DNA of 64,000 nt from Bacteroidales bacterium (GCA_016709025.1 JADJEQ010000024.1:1-64000), one strand, 5' to 3'. Counted from the stretch's first letter, positions 42,409 through 50,844 are shown. Notes: generated by a model not told the origin, from the sequence alone. Made by a program: numbers and translations.

Positions 42409-43533
42409 TTAGTTTAGTTTAATCTGGATCTGAAGATGGAACATATCATTGGGCACCTCATTGTAATTTTCCAATTCGGTTGATGAGCTGGTTTCTGTTT
42501 TATAGAGATAGTTCATCTGAATTCTGGCCCAGTCATTTGGATAATAGTTGATCCCAAAAGTCATGGTGGAATTACGGTAAGAAGAATGGTCAAAATCTTC
42601 AAGATCCATATTCGGATCATAGGTTTCGTACTTTACAACCGGCATTATTTTCCACGGAGTGTTGTACATCAACTGAGCATAGTAACCGTTGCTTTTAAAA
42701 TCGCCGACAACAAGCTCCGGGGTTGAACCGCAACCTCCACCAACAAGTTTAGACCCTTTGTCCTGCCCGAATACATACTCTGCCTGGAGAATAAAGTTAT
42801 ATTTTTTCAACTGAAGGTCAGCACCATAACGCATGCGTTCATCCATTTCTTTCACAGTAACATCCGGATTTTTTTGTTTTCCGAACAGGTAGCTACCGCC
42901 AACGCTTAGCCATTCATAGGGCGCAATTACAACCCTTCCTGTATAATCTTTTTTAAGGTCACCATCGAAAACATTCTTTCCGGTTCCGTTTGTTAACGAA
43001 AAATACCAGGAAATAATATTTTCTCTATCCAGACCAAACAGTTTTTTGGTTCCGCTGGTTCCGCTGAGCATAACACCTAGATCACGATCAGGAGCGGTAA
43101 GTTCTTCAACTACTTTTGATCTGTTGATGGTGTAGAGATCCTGACAACCGGTTGAAAGTTCAAGGCCAAAGGGTTTTTTAAACTGCCCCATAGAGATCCT
43201 GAGCCAGGGTTTGAATCTGTTGTAGGATACAAATGCATCAAGCATATATGGTCCGTTTTGAAACGAGCTGAACTCAGCCAAAACATAATATGAAAAATCG
43301 TAGGGAATATTTCCTGCCACTCCCAGTCTGGCGCGACGGAAACAAAAAGTGGACGCATCTTTTGATGAACCATCGGCATTGTCACCATTGAATTCGTACC
43401 GGAATTCAGGCTGAATATAGCCTATAATAGATGGCCCGCCGGATGTGGAAGTCGGTTCCATGCATCCCTGAGCATTGGCATACCAGGTGCCTAAACCGAA
43501 GAATATCAATAGGGTAAATAGTTGTCTTTTCAT
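42409..43533 (-). CDS. Phosphate-selective-porin-like (OprP/OprO family) outer-membrane channel
   Basis: 374 residues, signal peptide (to ~21, 'TWYANAQ'). 'IGYIQPEFRYEFNGDNADGS', 'FCFRRARLGVAGNIPYDFSYYV' and 'RISMGQFKKPFGLELSTG' are classical for the O/P porin family: a 16-strand barrel with amphipathic strands to the end 'MFHLQIQIKLN'. In this setting it may admit thiosulfate or other anions for the adjacent sulfurtransferase (inference). It is followed 7 bases later by the rhodanese gene. Confidence 0.85.
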   Translation of the reverse strand: MKRQLFTLLIFFGLGTWYANAQGCMEPTSTSGGPSIIGYIQPEFRYEFNGDNADGSSKDASTFCFRRARLGVAGNIPYDFSYYVLAEFSSFQNGPYMLDAFVSYNRFKPWLRISMGQFKKPFGLELSTGCQDLYTINRSKVVEELTAPDRDLGVMLSGTSGTKKLFGLDRENIISWYFSLTNGTGKNVFDGDLKKDYTGRVVIAPYEWLSVGGSYLFGKQKNPDVTVKEMDERMRYGADLQLKKYNFILQAEYVFGQDKGSKLVGGGCGSTPELVVGDFKSNGYYAQLMYNTPWKIMPVVKYETYDPNMDLEDFDHSSYRNSTMTFGINYYPNDWARIQMNYLYKTETSSSTELENYNEVPNDMFHLQIQIKLN

Positions 43534-43547
43534 ATTTTAGTTTTTTA

Positions 43548-43580
43548 AAAGGGGAAGCATTATGATTCTGCTTCCCCTTT
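43548..43580 (-). terminator. Hairpin between the rhodanese lipoprotein and the porin
   Basis: AAAGGGGAAGCA / TGCTTCCCCTTT, perfect arms, on the minus strand followed by a U-rich stretch. It may terminate or attenuate transcription between two genes of the same strand. Confidence 0.65.
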
Positions 43581-43600
43581 AATAAAATTTTGAATCCTGA

Positions 43601-44605
43601 TTAATTCGTCACCACTGCCCAGTTTTTCGGGCCTTTGTAAACAGTCTTGCTGCCAGCTTTGAGTTGGTCGTAAACCAGGCGATTTCCACCAAAAACGATC
43701 CCTTTGGTTTTATAACCCAGAACATTCAGCCAGAAAGTAGCAATACTTGATGTTTGGCCGGTGTAGCAATAGATCAAGGCATCTTTTGATGGATCAATGG
43801 CTTTAACCAAATCGCCGGCAAGCGAAATTACCGGGGTATTGTAAGCACCGGAAAAATGTCCAAAGGCCAGATAGTCGGCGTTAGGCCAGTAATTGTGAAT
43901 CTGAAAACTTGCAGGAGAAGCAAGTACATCAGATGCTGTAGCGGATACAAAACCGGCATTGAGCACAGCCTGAACACGTTCTTTCAGAATAGCGGCGCCA
44001 TCAGTTTCAGTTGAAGTCCAGACAGGTTCATCAAATGAACCTGAAGCAGGAGCGGCAGTTGTAACCCAGTTTGCACTTCCCACGGCGATGTTTCCATTGG
44101 CAGGGATTTCGAAGCCTGAATTTGAAACCCAGGGTCCTTTATGGGCTCCGTTCCACCCTGCCATTCCCCATTTAAGAACTACGGCAGTCGGGAAACCAGA
44201 AAGGCGAAGAGCCATAACAGCCTGGCCGGCAGTCTGACCAGTAAAACATACTACAAGGATAGGTTTGTCAGTATAGTTAGCAGCGACAGTTACAACATCC
44301 TTTAATGCAACATTGATTGCATTTTTAATATGGCCGGCAGCGAAATCAGCAGCAGGGCGGATGTCAAATACGTGGTAAGCCGGAATAGTACCGTTAACAG
44401 AATCCACTATACCTCCCATGTTGGTTGACTTCGGATCAACAATCCAGTTCTTGGCCAGATCGGTAAGATCAAGGGTATTGGTCACCATATAGGTTTTTAG
44501 CGTTTGATAGGCATTTACTGCTTCAGGCTCATCCTTTTTACAGGAGGTCATCATCAGTACCGGCACCAAAGCCAGTAAAACAGCAAAATTGATAAGTTTT
44601 TTCAT
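43601..44605 (-). CDS. Lipoprotein with two rhodanese domains, both with active-site Cys
   Basis: 334 residues from ATG 44605 ('MKKLINFAVLLALVPVL'), chosen over the frame's upstream extension because it opens a lipoprotein signal with lipobox MMTSC (Cys19). Both rhodanese domains keep the catalytic loop: 'VVCFTGQTAGQAV' and 'IYCYTGQTSSIATF', sharing C-x-T-G-Q-T. Most two-domain rhodaneses keep only one Cys, so two is unusual. Membrane-tethered in the periplasm, presumably passing persulfide sulfur. It stands upstream of the porin/sulfurtransferase pair and divergent from a Crp/Fnr gene. Confidence 0.85.
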   Translation of the reverse strand: MKKLINFAVLLALVPVLMMTSCKKDEPEAVNAYQTLKTYMVTNTLDLTDLAKNWIVDPKSTNMGGIVDSVNGTIPAYHVFDIRPAADFAAGHIKNAINVALKDVVTVAANYTDKPILVVCFTGQTAGQAVMALRLSGFPTAVVLKWGMAGWNGAHKGPWVSNSGFEIPANGNIAVGSANWVTTAAPASGSFDEPVWTSTETDGAAILKERVQAVLNAGFVSATASDVLASPASFQIHNYWPNADYLAFGHFSGAYNTPVISLAGDLVKAIDPSKDALIYCYTGQTSSIATFWLNVLGYKTKGIVFGGNRLVYDQLKAGSKTVYKGPKNWAVVTN

Positions 44606-44827
44606 AGTGTGTTGTTTTGATTGTTGTTTTGAAATTGTTATGGTCTGATTTATTGAACTTTCCATTGTTAACCGGTTCACAAATCTAGGCGAACATTTCA
44701 CTCATCAAGCACTATAAAACAGGGATTGAATGGCTAATAATATGCGGTGCATCAAAAAAAAACTGATACAAATCATATAATTAATTGTTTTTATAGTATT
44801 TTTAGCAAACAATCTAATTGCTACCCT

Positions 44828-45520
44828 ATGCCATTATCTGCTGCAGATACCTGTGTTTCATTTGTATACGAATTGTCCTGTTTTGATCTGCTAACAGAAG
44901 TTGAGAAGGAATTGATCAATACGACCTCAGTACTGGTAAATTACAAGAAAGGAGAGAATATATGTAAGCAGGGGTCCTTTGCTTCTCACATTATGTATAT
45001 TGAAACCGGGCTGGTAAAAGTATATCTGGAGGGCAATCCCAAGAATCTGATTTTAACAATTACTCCTCGTCATAACCTGCTTGGTCTTCAATCACTCTTT
45101 GAAGGAAACAATACATTTCTATACAGCATCAGTACTTATACTGAATCTACCATCCGTTTGATCGATGTGCAGATATTTAAACAGATCATCAGGCAAAATC
45201 CCGCATTTGGTTATCGGATCATCAATATTCTTAATGAGAGCACTGTTTAATCTTATGGCCGATTTTTCAGTTTAACACAAAAACAATTGCATGGCAGACT
45301 TGCAGATATATTGTTGTGCTTGTCGCAGAGAATTTTCAAGTCTGAATCATTCGACCTGCCACTTTCGCGCAGCGACCTGAGCGATTTAACCAGCATGTCA
45401 ACGGAGAGTGTAATCAGGATTATGAAGGATTTAAAAGATGATAAAATCATTGAAATCAGCAACAAGTCTATTACCTTGCTCGACATTCCAAGACTTATCA
45501 GAATCAGTGAAAAAGGCTGA
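44828..45520 (+). pseudogene. Crp/Fnr-family regulator interrupted by an in-frame TAA
   Basis: One frame from ATG 44828 to 45520 (~230 codons) with a single stop TAA at 45248-45250. Before it lies the cyclic-nucleotide-type effector domain ('VLVNYKKGENICKQGSFASH', 'IMYIETGLVKVYLEG') and part of the dimerisation helix ('GYRIINILNESTV'). After it come 'SYGRFFSLTQKQLHGRLADI' and the winged helix with 'TSMSTESVIRIMKDL'. A C-to-T change (CAA to TAA) would explain it. The paralogue 45679-46368 is intact. The divergent rhodanese lipoprotein is the likely former target. Confidence 0.75.
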
Positions 45521-45678
45521 ATACGCCCCTACCTTTCCATTTCTTAACTCACGTCATTGATCCTTCATTGGTGACAAGGATTTCAAAAATCATTCAATCA
45601 GCTTTCGTATGATTGTTTTTCTGAGAATCTATTGATTTTCATGAATTTTGAATGGTCATGGAAGGAGATTGCTAAAAA

Positions 45679-46368
45679 TCAGCCATTCTTACTGATGTCA
45701 ATAAGACGCGCTGGATTAAGAATACTAACTATTCCACCCTCAATGGAAATAATTTTTTCTTTGCAAAATTTTGATAACCCCCTGGTTACACTCTCACGCG
45801 TGGTGGAAATCATTGCAGCCAGGTCTTTTTGTGTTACGGGTAATTCAAACGATAAGGAATTAAAAATATCCTGGCTGAAGTAAATAAGAGAATCGGCAAG
45901 TCTGCCATATAACTGTTTCTGATTGTTCTCAACGAAGCGTTGATAATTGCCAAGGTTTTCACGACAAAGAGCAGTCATTATTTCAAAAGCAAAGTGCCCG
46001 TTTATCTGAACCAGCCTCTTAAAAATTGCGGCATCAATGTAGCAAACTTCAGCATCTGTTAGAGCCTTGTAATTATAGTGACTTACTTTTGCACCCAACA
46101 TGGTCGAAACACCTATATAGTAAAGAGGCCTGATTATCTGGACAATTTGTTCTTTACCATTTATCCCAATCATAGATTCTTTTACCAAACCTGACCTCAG
46201 ATATATAATAAATGTGGAGAGTGTTCCTTCTTTGTAGAGTATTTCTCCTTTTTTCAATGTTACTCCGGCACAATTATCAGACAATAGCTCAAGTTCATCG
46301 GATGTCAGCACTGAAACAGCACACGATTTAACAGAACAAAAACTACATTTAAGCGGGTTGCTCTTCAT
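45679..46368 (-). CDS. Crp/Fnr-family regulator with N-terminal Cys cluster
   Basis: 229 residues. N-terminus 'KCSFCSVKSCAVS' gives C8-x2-C11-x4-C16, plus C33, resembling the Fnr [4Fe-4S] site (C-x2-C-x5-C). The effector domain carries 'LKKGEILYKEGTLS' and 'IYLRSGLVKE'. The C-terminal winged helix contains 'ISTTRESVTRGLSKF', whose R-E-S-V-T-R resembles the E. coli CRP recognition helix (RETVGR), which reads GTGA. Two TGTGAT...ATCAC-type palindromes lie at its own promoter. It probably responds to oxygen, NO or redox state, and autoregulates and controls the sulfur genes (inference). Confidence 0.85.
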   Translation of the reverse strand: MKSNPLKCSFCSVKSCAVSVLTSDELELLSDNCAGVTLKKGEILYKEGTLSTFIIYLRSGLVKESMIGINGKEQIVQIIRPLYYIGVSTMLGAKVSHYNYKALTDAEVCYIDAAIFKRLVQINGHFAFEIMTALCRENLGNYQRFVENNQKQLYGRLADSLIYFSQDIFNSLSFELPVTQKDLAAMISTTRESVTRGLSKFCKEKIISIEGGIVSILNPARLIDISKNG

Positions 46369-46391
46369 TATACATTGCTATAAGTACATGT

Positions 46392-46399
46392 CAAAAGTA
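46392..46399 (-). promoter_or_regulatory. -7 box of the Crp/Fnr gene
   Basis: On the minus strand TACTTTTG fits TAnnTTTG. Palindrome 1 (46405-46420) starts six bases upstream, covering the spacer and -33 region, so binding there should repress. Confidence 0.55.
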
Positions 46400-46404
46400 C
46401 AAAG

Positions 46405-46443
46405 TGTGATTAGAATCACAACATATATGTGATAAAAATCACC
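46405..46443. promoter_or_regulatory. Two palindromic Crp/Fnr-type operators
   Basis: TGTGATTAGAATCACA (46405-46420) is a perfect 16-bp palindrome and TGTGATAAAAATCACC (46428-46443) a near-perfect one; centres are 23 bp apart (about two helical turns). They lie between the Crp/Fnr gene and the small membrane gene 46496, and match the TGTGA half-site expected for its CRP-like recognition helix. Confidence 0.7.
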
Positions 46444-46475
46444 CACATCACACAAAGAAGGCCTTGATACTGATA

Positions 46476-46483
46476 TAACTTTG
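46476..46483 (+). promoter_or_regulatory. -7 box of the small membrane gene
   Basis: TAACTTTG fits TAnnTTTG, 13 bases before the ATG at 46496, so the leader is very short. The operator at 46428-46443 would be centred about 54 bases upstream of the expected start of transcription, a position compatible with activation. Confidence 0.5.
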
Positions 46484-46495
46484 TAAAAAAATGCC

Positions 46496-46732
46496 ATGAA
46501 AACGATTCTGATAAAAGGCGCTCTGATTATTCCGGTAGTATTTTTTCTGGTTTATTTACTTTTAATAACCATTAGTGGAATAACCTGCGCATTTAGTGCT
46601 GATGCTCAGCTATATTGCAATACATTTTGTAAGGTTTCACGAATGATTGTGGGTGGAACATTGCTTTTGACAGTTGGAATTCTAGGTTTTAATTTCATGA
46701 AGCAAATAAAAGTTGACAAGCCTTCTGTATAA
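46496..46732 (+). CDS. Small two-helix membrane protein with three cysteines
   Basis: 78 residues: two transmembrane helices (~9-31, 'IPVVFFLVYLLLITISG'; ~50-67, 'MIVGGTLLLTVGILGF'), with a short loop between holding C33, C44 and C48 (ITCAFSADAQLYCNTFCK), then a basic cytoplasmic tail. No family recognised. Its promoter lies directly beside the two Crp/Fnr operators, so it is probably controlled by the divergent regulator. A thiol/disulfide or metal-linked role is possible but unproven. Confidence 0.6.
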   Translation: MKTILIKGALIIPVVFFLVYLLLITISGITCAFSADAQLYCNTFCKVSRMIVGGTLLLTVGILGFNFMKQIKVDKPSV

Positions 46733-46780
46733 TTCAGAGAATGACAACTAAATCAGGTTGGAACATTAAAACTTATTTTA

Positions 46781-46833
46781 TGAATCCAATAAAGAAAGGC
46801 CGGAATAATTCCGGCCTTTCTTTATTGGATTCA
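46781..46833. terminator. 53-bp perfect palindrome, bidirectional terminator
   Basis: The 26-base arms starting TGAATCCAATAAAGAAAGGC pair perfectly around a single central base, between two convergent genes. A GC-rich core (GGCCGGAAT) with outer A/T runs would give U tracts in both directions. Confidence 0.85.
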
Positions 46834-46848
46834 CTTGAAGGTTTTATT

Positions 46849-49215
46849 CTACTGTACAACCAGTTTTTTATGAGCAATAGTAGCCGCACCCTGCTTAAAA
46901 CTGCATAAATAAATCCCGGCTTGTAAATCATCAACATTCAGGGAAATCTGGCCACTTTGTCCGGTAATGGCTTGTTGAATGATGACTTTTCCAGTCAGGT
47001 CTGTTACCAAAACAAACCGTTCTGCGGAGGAGGCCCCGAATGAAAAATCAAATTCGACCTTTTCACTTGAAGGATTTGGCCGGGGTTCTGAAATAAATAC
47101 ATCCTTTTGGGTCAGGCCCGGCTTAACAGATGTTGTTACATCTATGATCGTGATGGCCAGGTCATCAAAGAAATACCCATCGGCGATGGTTCCACCGTCG
47201 CTGCGGAGGGTGAACCTCAGCTTGATATTCTGACCGGCATACTGGCTGATGTTGATTTCCTCGCGTACCCATGAATTGACTATGCCGTCATACAGCGGTT
47301 GTCCGGGTAACTGGTTGTTGTTTCCGGGGTGGGTATATTTGCCGGTCAGTGGTGTCCAGGTGTTCCCGTTGTTGGTCGATATTTTTACCTGCACATAATC
47401 ATAACCGGGCTCAATGCGCCAGCGTGCATAGAAATTCAAAACGGCCACAGAAGCATTTTCCAGGGAAACAGATGTTGTTAGGGAAGTGGAGTTGTTGGTG
47501 TTATTGGCATAATTTCCAAAAGGGGTATCGGCCATTGAATAAGGGGCCGTGTAAGGGAACATGCTGTACAATCCCCAGCCACCGGTCCATTTCTCGGTAC
47601 TTGGGAAGTCATCGGAGAAGACCACTACCGGCACCCCATAATACTTCACAATGGTATCGCGGGTTACATAGTAGCCGTTATCATAAGCCAGCACAAAACG
47701 GAGGGTATCGCCATTGGAAACCTGGTCGTTTAGCTCAAAGGAAATAGAATCGATCCTGGTCTGCAAAACAGAAAGATTGTCAATTACAATGGGTTCACCA
47801 ACCGAAATGAATAGATCATCAAGTGGCTCTATGGAAACAGTGTACGTGCCATTGGTTTGCCCTAACCTTGTGAGAGAGAAAGTGGCATGGTATTGTTTCT
47901 CAGGGATGATCAGCGGGGTGTTGTCTTCAATTTCAGCATAGCTGCCCGACAGTTTGGCTGCAAGAATGCTCTGAAGCATATTTTCCTGGCAAAGCGGAAT
48001 AATCCTTGAAGACTGAGGCCAGAAACCATCGCCATCCCCACCGACTTCAGGAGTCCATGACAAAATCTTGTTTTTTGTAGTTTGTTCGCCATACATCCAG
48101 TCGTCGGATCCGCCATTGGTCGGGTAAATGGTTGTACTGCCTGCTCCGTAAGTATATTGATTGTCTGCAGTCATTCTTCTGGAGTACTCAGCGAACACAT
48201 TATCGTCGGGGGAGATATCCGGAGTATAGCCCCAGGGATAAAGGAAAAGATTGGAATAGGAATGGTAATTAAGAGCAATTTTAAATTCATGGGTTTCGCA
48301 GAATTCTTTCATGATTTGTGTTTCCGGTTCAGAAAACGGGGCTGTTCCACGATAGGTATCATCGCTGGGGTAGGGTGAAGAACCTTCATCGTCGTATCCC
48401 CAGAAGAAACCATAGTTGCGATTAATATCAATTCCGAAGGAACCATCCCCGTTGTTGCGCCTGTTTTTGCGCCACATACCATTGCCGTTGGGATTTGTGT
48501 TTATGTTGTATTGATAGCCGTCTACATTGATAATTGGCACAAAAAACATCTCCGTATTATCAACCAGCTGGCGGATTTCTTCGTTGGTAGCATAGTTTTC
48601 GAGAAGGTAATACATATAATAAAGCAGGTGCTGCATACCGATGGGTTCGCGGGCGTGGTGCATTCCCGTGTAAAGTACCTGCGGTTCATCTTCATTGTCG
48701 TTCGGATTGTCGGATAGCTTAATAAAGTAGATCGGTTCCCCGTTGATGGTTGTTGTTGCAGAAATGGGCTGTTTAACTGTTACCAGGTCAGGGAACAGGG
48801 TGGCCATATTGTCGAGGTGGGTATAACATTGCTGAATCGTGCTGAAACCCCCGCATGATCCCAGGGAGAAATTAACCGGCACCGGGTAATCAGAAGTGGC
48901 CCGCATAGCCTGTTGTTTAACTTCTTCAGGATCAAAACCTGCATTGCGCAAAGAATAGAACGCTTCCAGATCCTCAATTTCGACAGTATAGTCCAGGCCA
49001 AGCTGTTGAATTTTACCTAATTCGGTTTGGCTGAGCGCTGCAGTGTAGGTGCTCTCTTTCTGATTGTAAAAACCGGCGTCGGTGGCAATACCGGCTTTGG
49101 CAATGCTGGTTATATCACCAGGGTTAAGGCGGATTTTAACCTGCAGGTATTTTTCCTGCTGGGCCATCACAGCAGTGAATGCGAACAGTAACAGAATGGT
49201 AAAAATACGTTTCAT
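46849..49215 (-). CDS. T9SS-secreted zinc carboxypeptidase (M14 family)
   Basis: 788 residues. Signal peptide (to ~18, 'AVMAQ'). A propeptide-like region (~25-105) precedes the M14 metallocarboxypeptidase domain (~110-420), with Zn ligands in 'GMHHAREP' (H..E) and 'ALNYHSYSN' (H), 'NRNYGFFWG' and a catalytic Glu in 'SWTPEVGG'. Then a beta-sandwich domain, a MAM/Cleaved-adhesin-like jelly roll ('ASVAVLNFYARWRIEPGYDY') and a T9SS type A CTD ('ISEPRPNPSSEKVEFDF' ... 'HKKLVVQ'). Secreted for extracellular protein degradation. Monocistronic. Confidence 0.9.
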   Translation of the reverse strand: MKRIFTILLLFAFTAVMAQQEKYLQVKIRLNPGDITSIAKAGIATDAGFYNQKESTYTAALSQTELGKIQQLGLDYTVEIEDLEAFYSLRNAGFDPEEVKQQAMRATSDYPVPVNFSLGSCGGFSTIQQCYTHLDNMATLFPDLVTVKQPISATTTINGEPIYFIKLSDNPNDNEDEPQVLYTGMHHAREPIGMQHLLYYMYYLLENYATNEEIRQLVDNTEMFFVPIINVDGYQYNINTNPNGNGMWRKNRRNNGDGSFGIDINRNYGFFWGYDDEGSSPYPSDDTYRGTAPFSEPETQIMKEFCETHEFKIALNYHSYSNLFLYPWGYTPDISPDDNVFAEYSRRMTADNQYTYGAGSTTIYPTNGGSDDWMYGEQTTKNKILSWTPEVGGDGDGFWPQSSRIIPLCQENMLQSILAAKLSGSYAEIEDNTPLIIPEKQYHATFSLTRLGQTNGTYTVSIEPLDDLFISVGEPIVIDNLSVLQTRIDSISFELNDQVSNGDTLRFVLAYDNGYYVTRDTIVKYYGVPVVVFSDDFPSTEKWTGGWGLYSMFPYTAPYSMADTPFGNYANNTNNSTSLTTSVSLENASVAVLNFYARWRIEPGYDYVQVKISTNNGNTWTPLTGKYTHPGNNNQLPGQPLYDGIVNSWVREEINISQYAGQNIKLRFTLRSDGGTIADGYFFDDLAITIIDVTTSVKPGLTQKDVFISEPRPNPSSEKVEFDFSFGASSAERFVLVTDLTGKVIIQQAITGQSGQISLNVDDLQAGIYLCSFKQGAATIAHKKLVVQ

Positions 49216-49411
49216 AGGTGGGGAAAGTTTGAAAATATTTAGTTATATGCAAACGTACTTAATTTTATGAGTTATAGTCTTATAGGGAGATAATTATTTT
49301 TTTAAAGCCGTTTTCAGTATGATTGAAATCAATCTAAACCTAAGTCGATCCGGTTCCTTATAAAGCCGAATCAGAGGCAAGAATAAAAAAAGATTGTTTT
49401 TGGAGAATATT

Positions 49412-49452
49412 TTCACCAAATAGTGTATCAAATTGGTGAACGTATTCACCAA
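49412..49452. promoter_or_regulatory. TTCACCAA operator array of the DUF4143 ATPase gene
   Basis: TTCACCAA (49412-49419), TTGGTGAA (49433-49440) and TTCACCAA (49445-49452): three 8-bp boxes in alternating orientation. The last two flank CGTA as a tight inverted repeat, just upstream of the -7 box at 49459. They cover the -33 region. Confidence 0.65.
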
Positions 49453-49458
49453 AAGTAT

Positions 49459-49466
49459 TACATTTG
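49459..49466 (+). promoter_or_regulatory. -7 box of the ATPase gene
   Basis: TACATTTG fits TAnnTTTG, 12 bases before the ATG at 49478. It excludes the frame's upstream start at 49433. Confidence 0.55.
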
Positions 49467-49477
49467 TAAAAACTGGA

Positions 49478-50602
49478 ATGATGATCAACCGTATTCAGTC
49501 AAATAATATTAAATCCAGATTATTTAGTGGGAAAGCGATCGTATTGCTTGGTGCCCGGCAAACAGGTAAAACTACCCTGGTTCGCCGGTTAGTTGAAGAA
49601 ACAGGGGAACCATTTATATTTCTTAACTGTGATGAACCGGTTGTTCAAACTATGTTTGAGCATATTTCAACAGAAAACTGGAAGCAATTAATTGGCAGCA
49701 ACAGGATCGTGGTAATTGATGAAGCGCAACGAATTCTGAATATTGGAATCAAATTAAAATTAGCAACCGATAATTTCAAAGAAATTCAATTGATTGTAAC
49801 AGGATCTTCATCTCTTGATCTGGCAAATGCCATTAATGAACCCCTTACCGGTCGTATCTGGAATTATTTACTTTATCCCATAAGCTGGGGTGAATTGAAG
49901 GATACCTTTCATTACATTCAAAGAGTGCAACAACTTGAATCAAGGCTTGTTTACGGAATGTATCCGGAAATAATTACAAATACAGGAAAGGAAGTCGAAC
50001 TTTTGAATAACCTGGCGGGCAGTTATCTTTACAAGGATTTATTGTCCTATGGTGGTATCAGGAAACCGGAATATCTCCAATTATTGCTGAGAGCATTGGC
50101 TCTTCAGTTAGGCAACGAGGTTTCATATAATGAACTATCGGGTCTGACAGGACTTGATAAGAACACTGTCATGAGCTATATCTCAATGCTTGAACAGGCA
50201 TATATTATTTTCAGGCTTCAGCCGCTCAGCAGAAACCTGCGTAATGAAATTTCAACCAGCCGAAAAGTTTATTTCTACGATAATGGAATCCGAAATGCGC
50301 TGATTTCAAATTTCAACCCACTTCAATTGAGGAATGATGCCGGTGCATTGTGGGAAAATTTTATGATTAGCGAGCGCTTAAAGCACAACCACTATAACAA
50401 ACAATACGTAAATTCATATTTCTGGCGAACAAGGGCCGGGCAGGAAATTGATCTTATTGAGGAATCCGGAGGGAAATTTGATGCCTTCGAGTTTAAATGG
50501 AACGAAAAAAAGGCGGGTAAATTATCAAAGATCTTTACAGAATCTTATCCGACAGGAAAGTGCGAAGTTATTCACAGAGAGAATTTCGAAGAATTCATCT
50601 GA
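49478..50602 (+). CDS. ATPase with C-terminal DUF4143 domain
   Basis: 374 residues from ATG 49478; ATG 49481 is equally possible. N-terminal AAA_14 ATPase: Walker A 'LLGARQTGKTTLV', Walker B 'RIVVIDEAQRI', sensor-like 'LIVTGSSSLDLAN'. The C-terminal DUF4143 domain contains 'GTALWENFMISERLKHN'-like sequence (here 'AGALWENFMISERL') and 'YFWRTRAGQEIDLI', a restriction-endonuclease-like core (E/D...E-x-D). These proteins are common in Bacteroidota and Archaea in variable copy number. The function is unknown, with mobility or defence suggested. Its operator (three TTCACCAA boxes) is a separate feature. Confidence 0.9.
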   Translation: MMINRIQSNNIKSRLFSGKAIVLLGARQTGKTTLVRRLVEETGEPFIFLNCDEPVVQTMFEHISTENWKQLIGSNRIVVIDEAQRILNIGIKLKLATDNFKEIQLIVTGSSSLDLANAINEPLTGRIWNYLLYPISWGELKDTFHYIQRVQQLESRLVYGMYPEIITNTGKEVELLNNLAGSYLYKDLLSYGGIRKPEYLQLLLRALALQLGNEVSYNELSGLTGLDKNTVMSYISMLEQAYIIFRLQPLSRNLRNEISTSRKVYFYDNGIRNALISNFNPLQLRNDAGALWENFMISERLKHNHYNKQYVNSYFWRTRAGQEIDLIEESGGKFDAFEFKWNEKKAGKLSKIFTESYPTGKCEVIHRENFEEFI

Positions 50603-50616
50603 TGCGTAAATTCATT

Positions 50617-50690
50617 ACTTTTCAGGAATGAAATCCCGTATAGTTATAACTTTTCAGGAATTGAATTCCGAAAAGTTATAACCCGGAAGA
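50617..50690. repeat. Tandem-like repeat in the intergenic region
   Basis: ACTTTTCAGGAAT occurs twice (near 50617 and 50650), each followed by related text and GTTATAAC. The second copy can form an AACTTTTC-GGAATT / AATTCC-GAAAAGTT hairpin. It is the relic of a short duplication. No gene is seen in 50603-50868. Confidence 0.45.
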
Positions 50691-50817
50691 AATGGGACCC
50701 CTGCTTTCTGGCTGGATTACTGGAATCTTGTAAGTTGACAATGATCAGAATTTCACGAAAGTTCTCTTTTTCTGGTTAATCTCCGGAATCAATGATATTT
50801 AAGCAAATATCACCCAT

Positions 50818-50844
50818 AAAAAAGGGAAGCTTAAACTTCCCTTT
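50818..50844 (-). terminator. Terminator of the giant T9SS gene
   Basis: AAAGGGAAG / CTTCCCTTT with a 6-base loop. On the minus strand it ends in a U run, 25 bases after the stop of 50869-54411. Confidence 0.75.

Noticed and set aside
45248..45250. Recoded TAA as sense codon in this organism
   Set aside because: TAA ends many intact genes in the window, so general recoding is excluded; nonsense mutation or consensus error remains.
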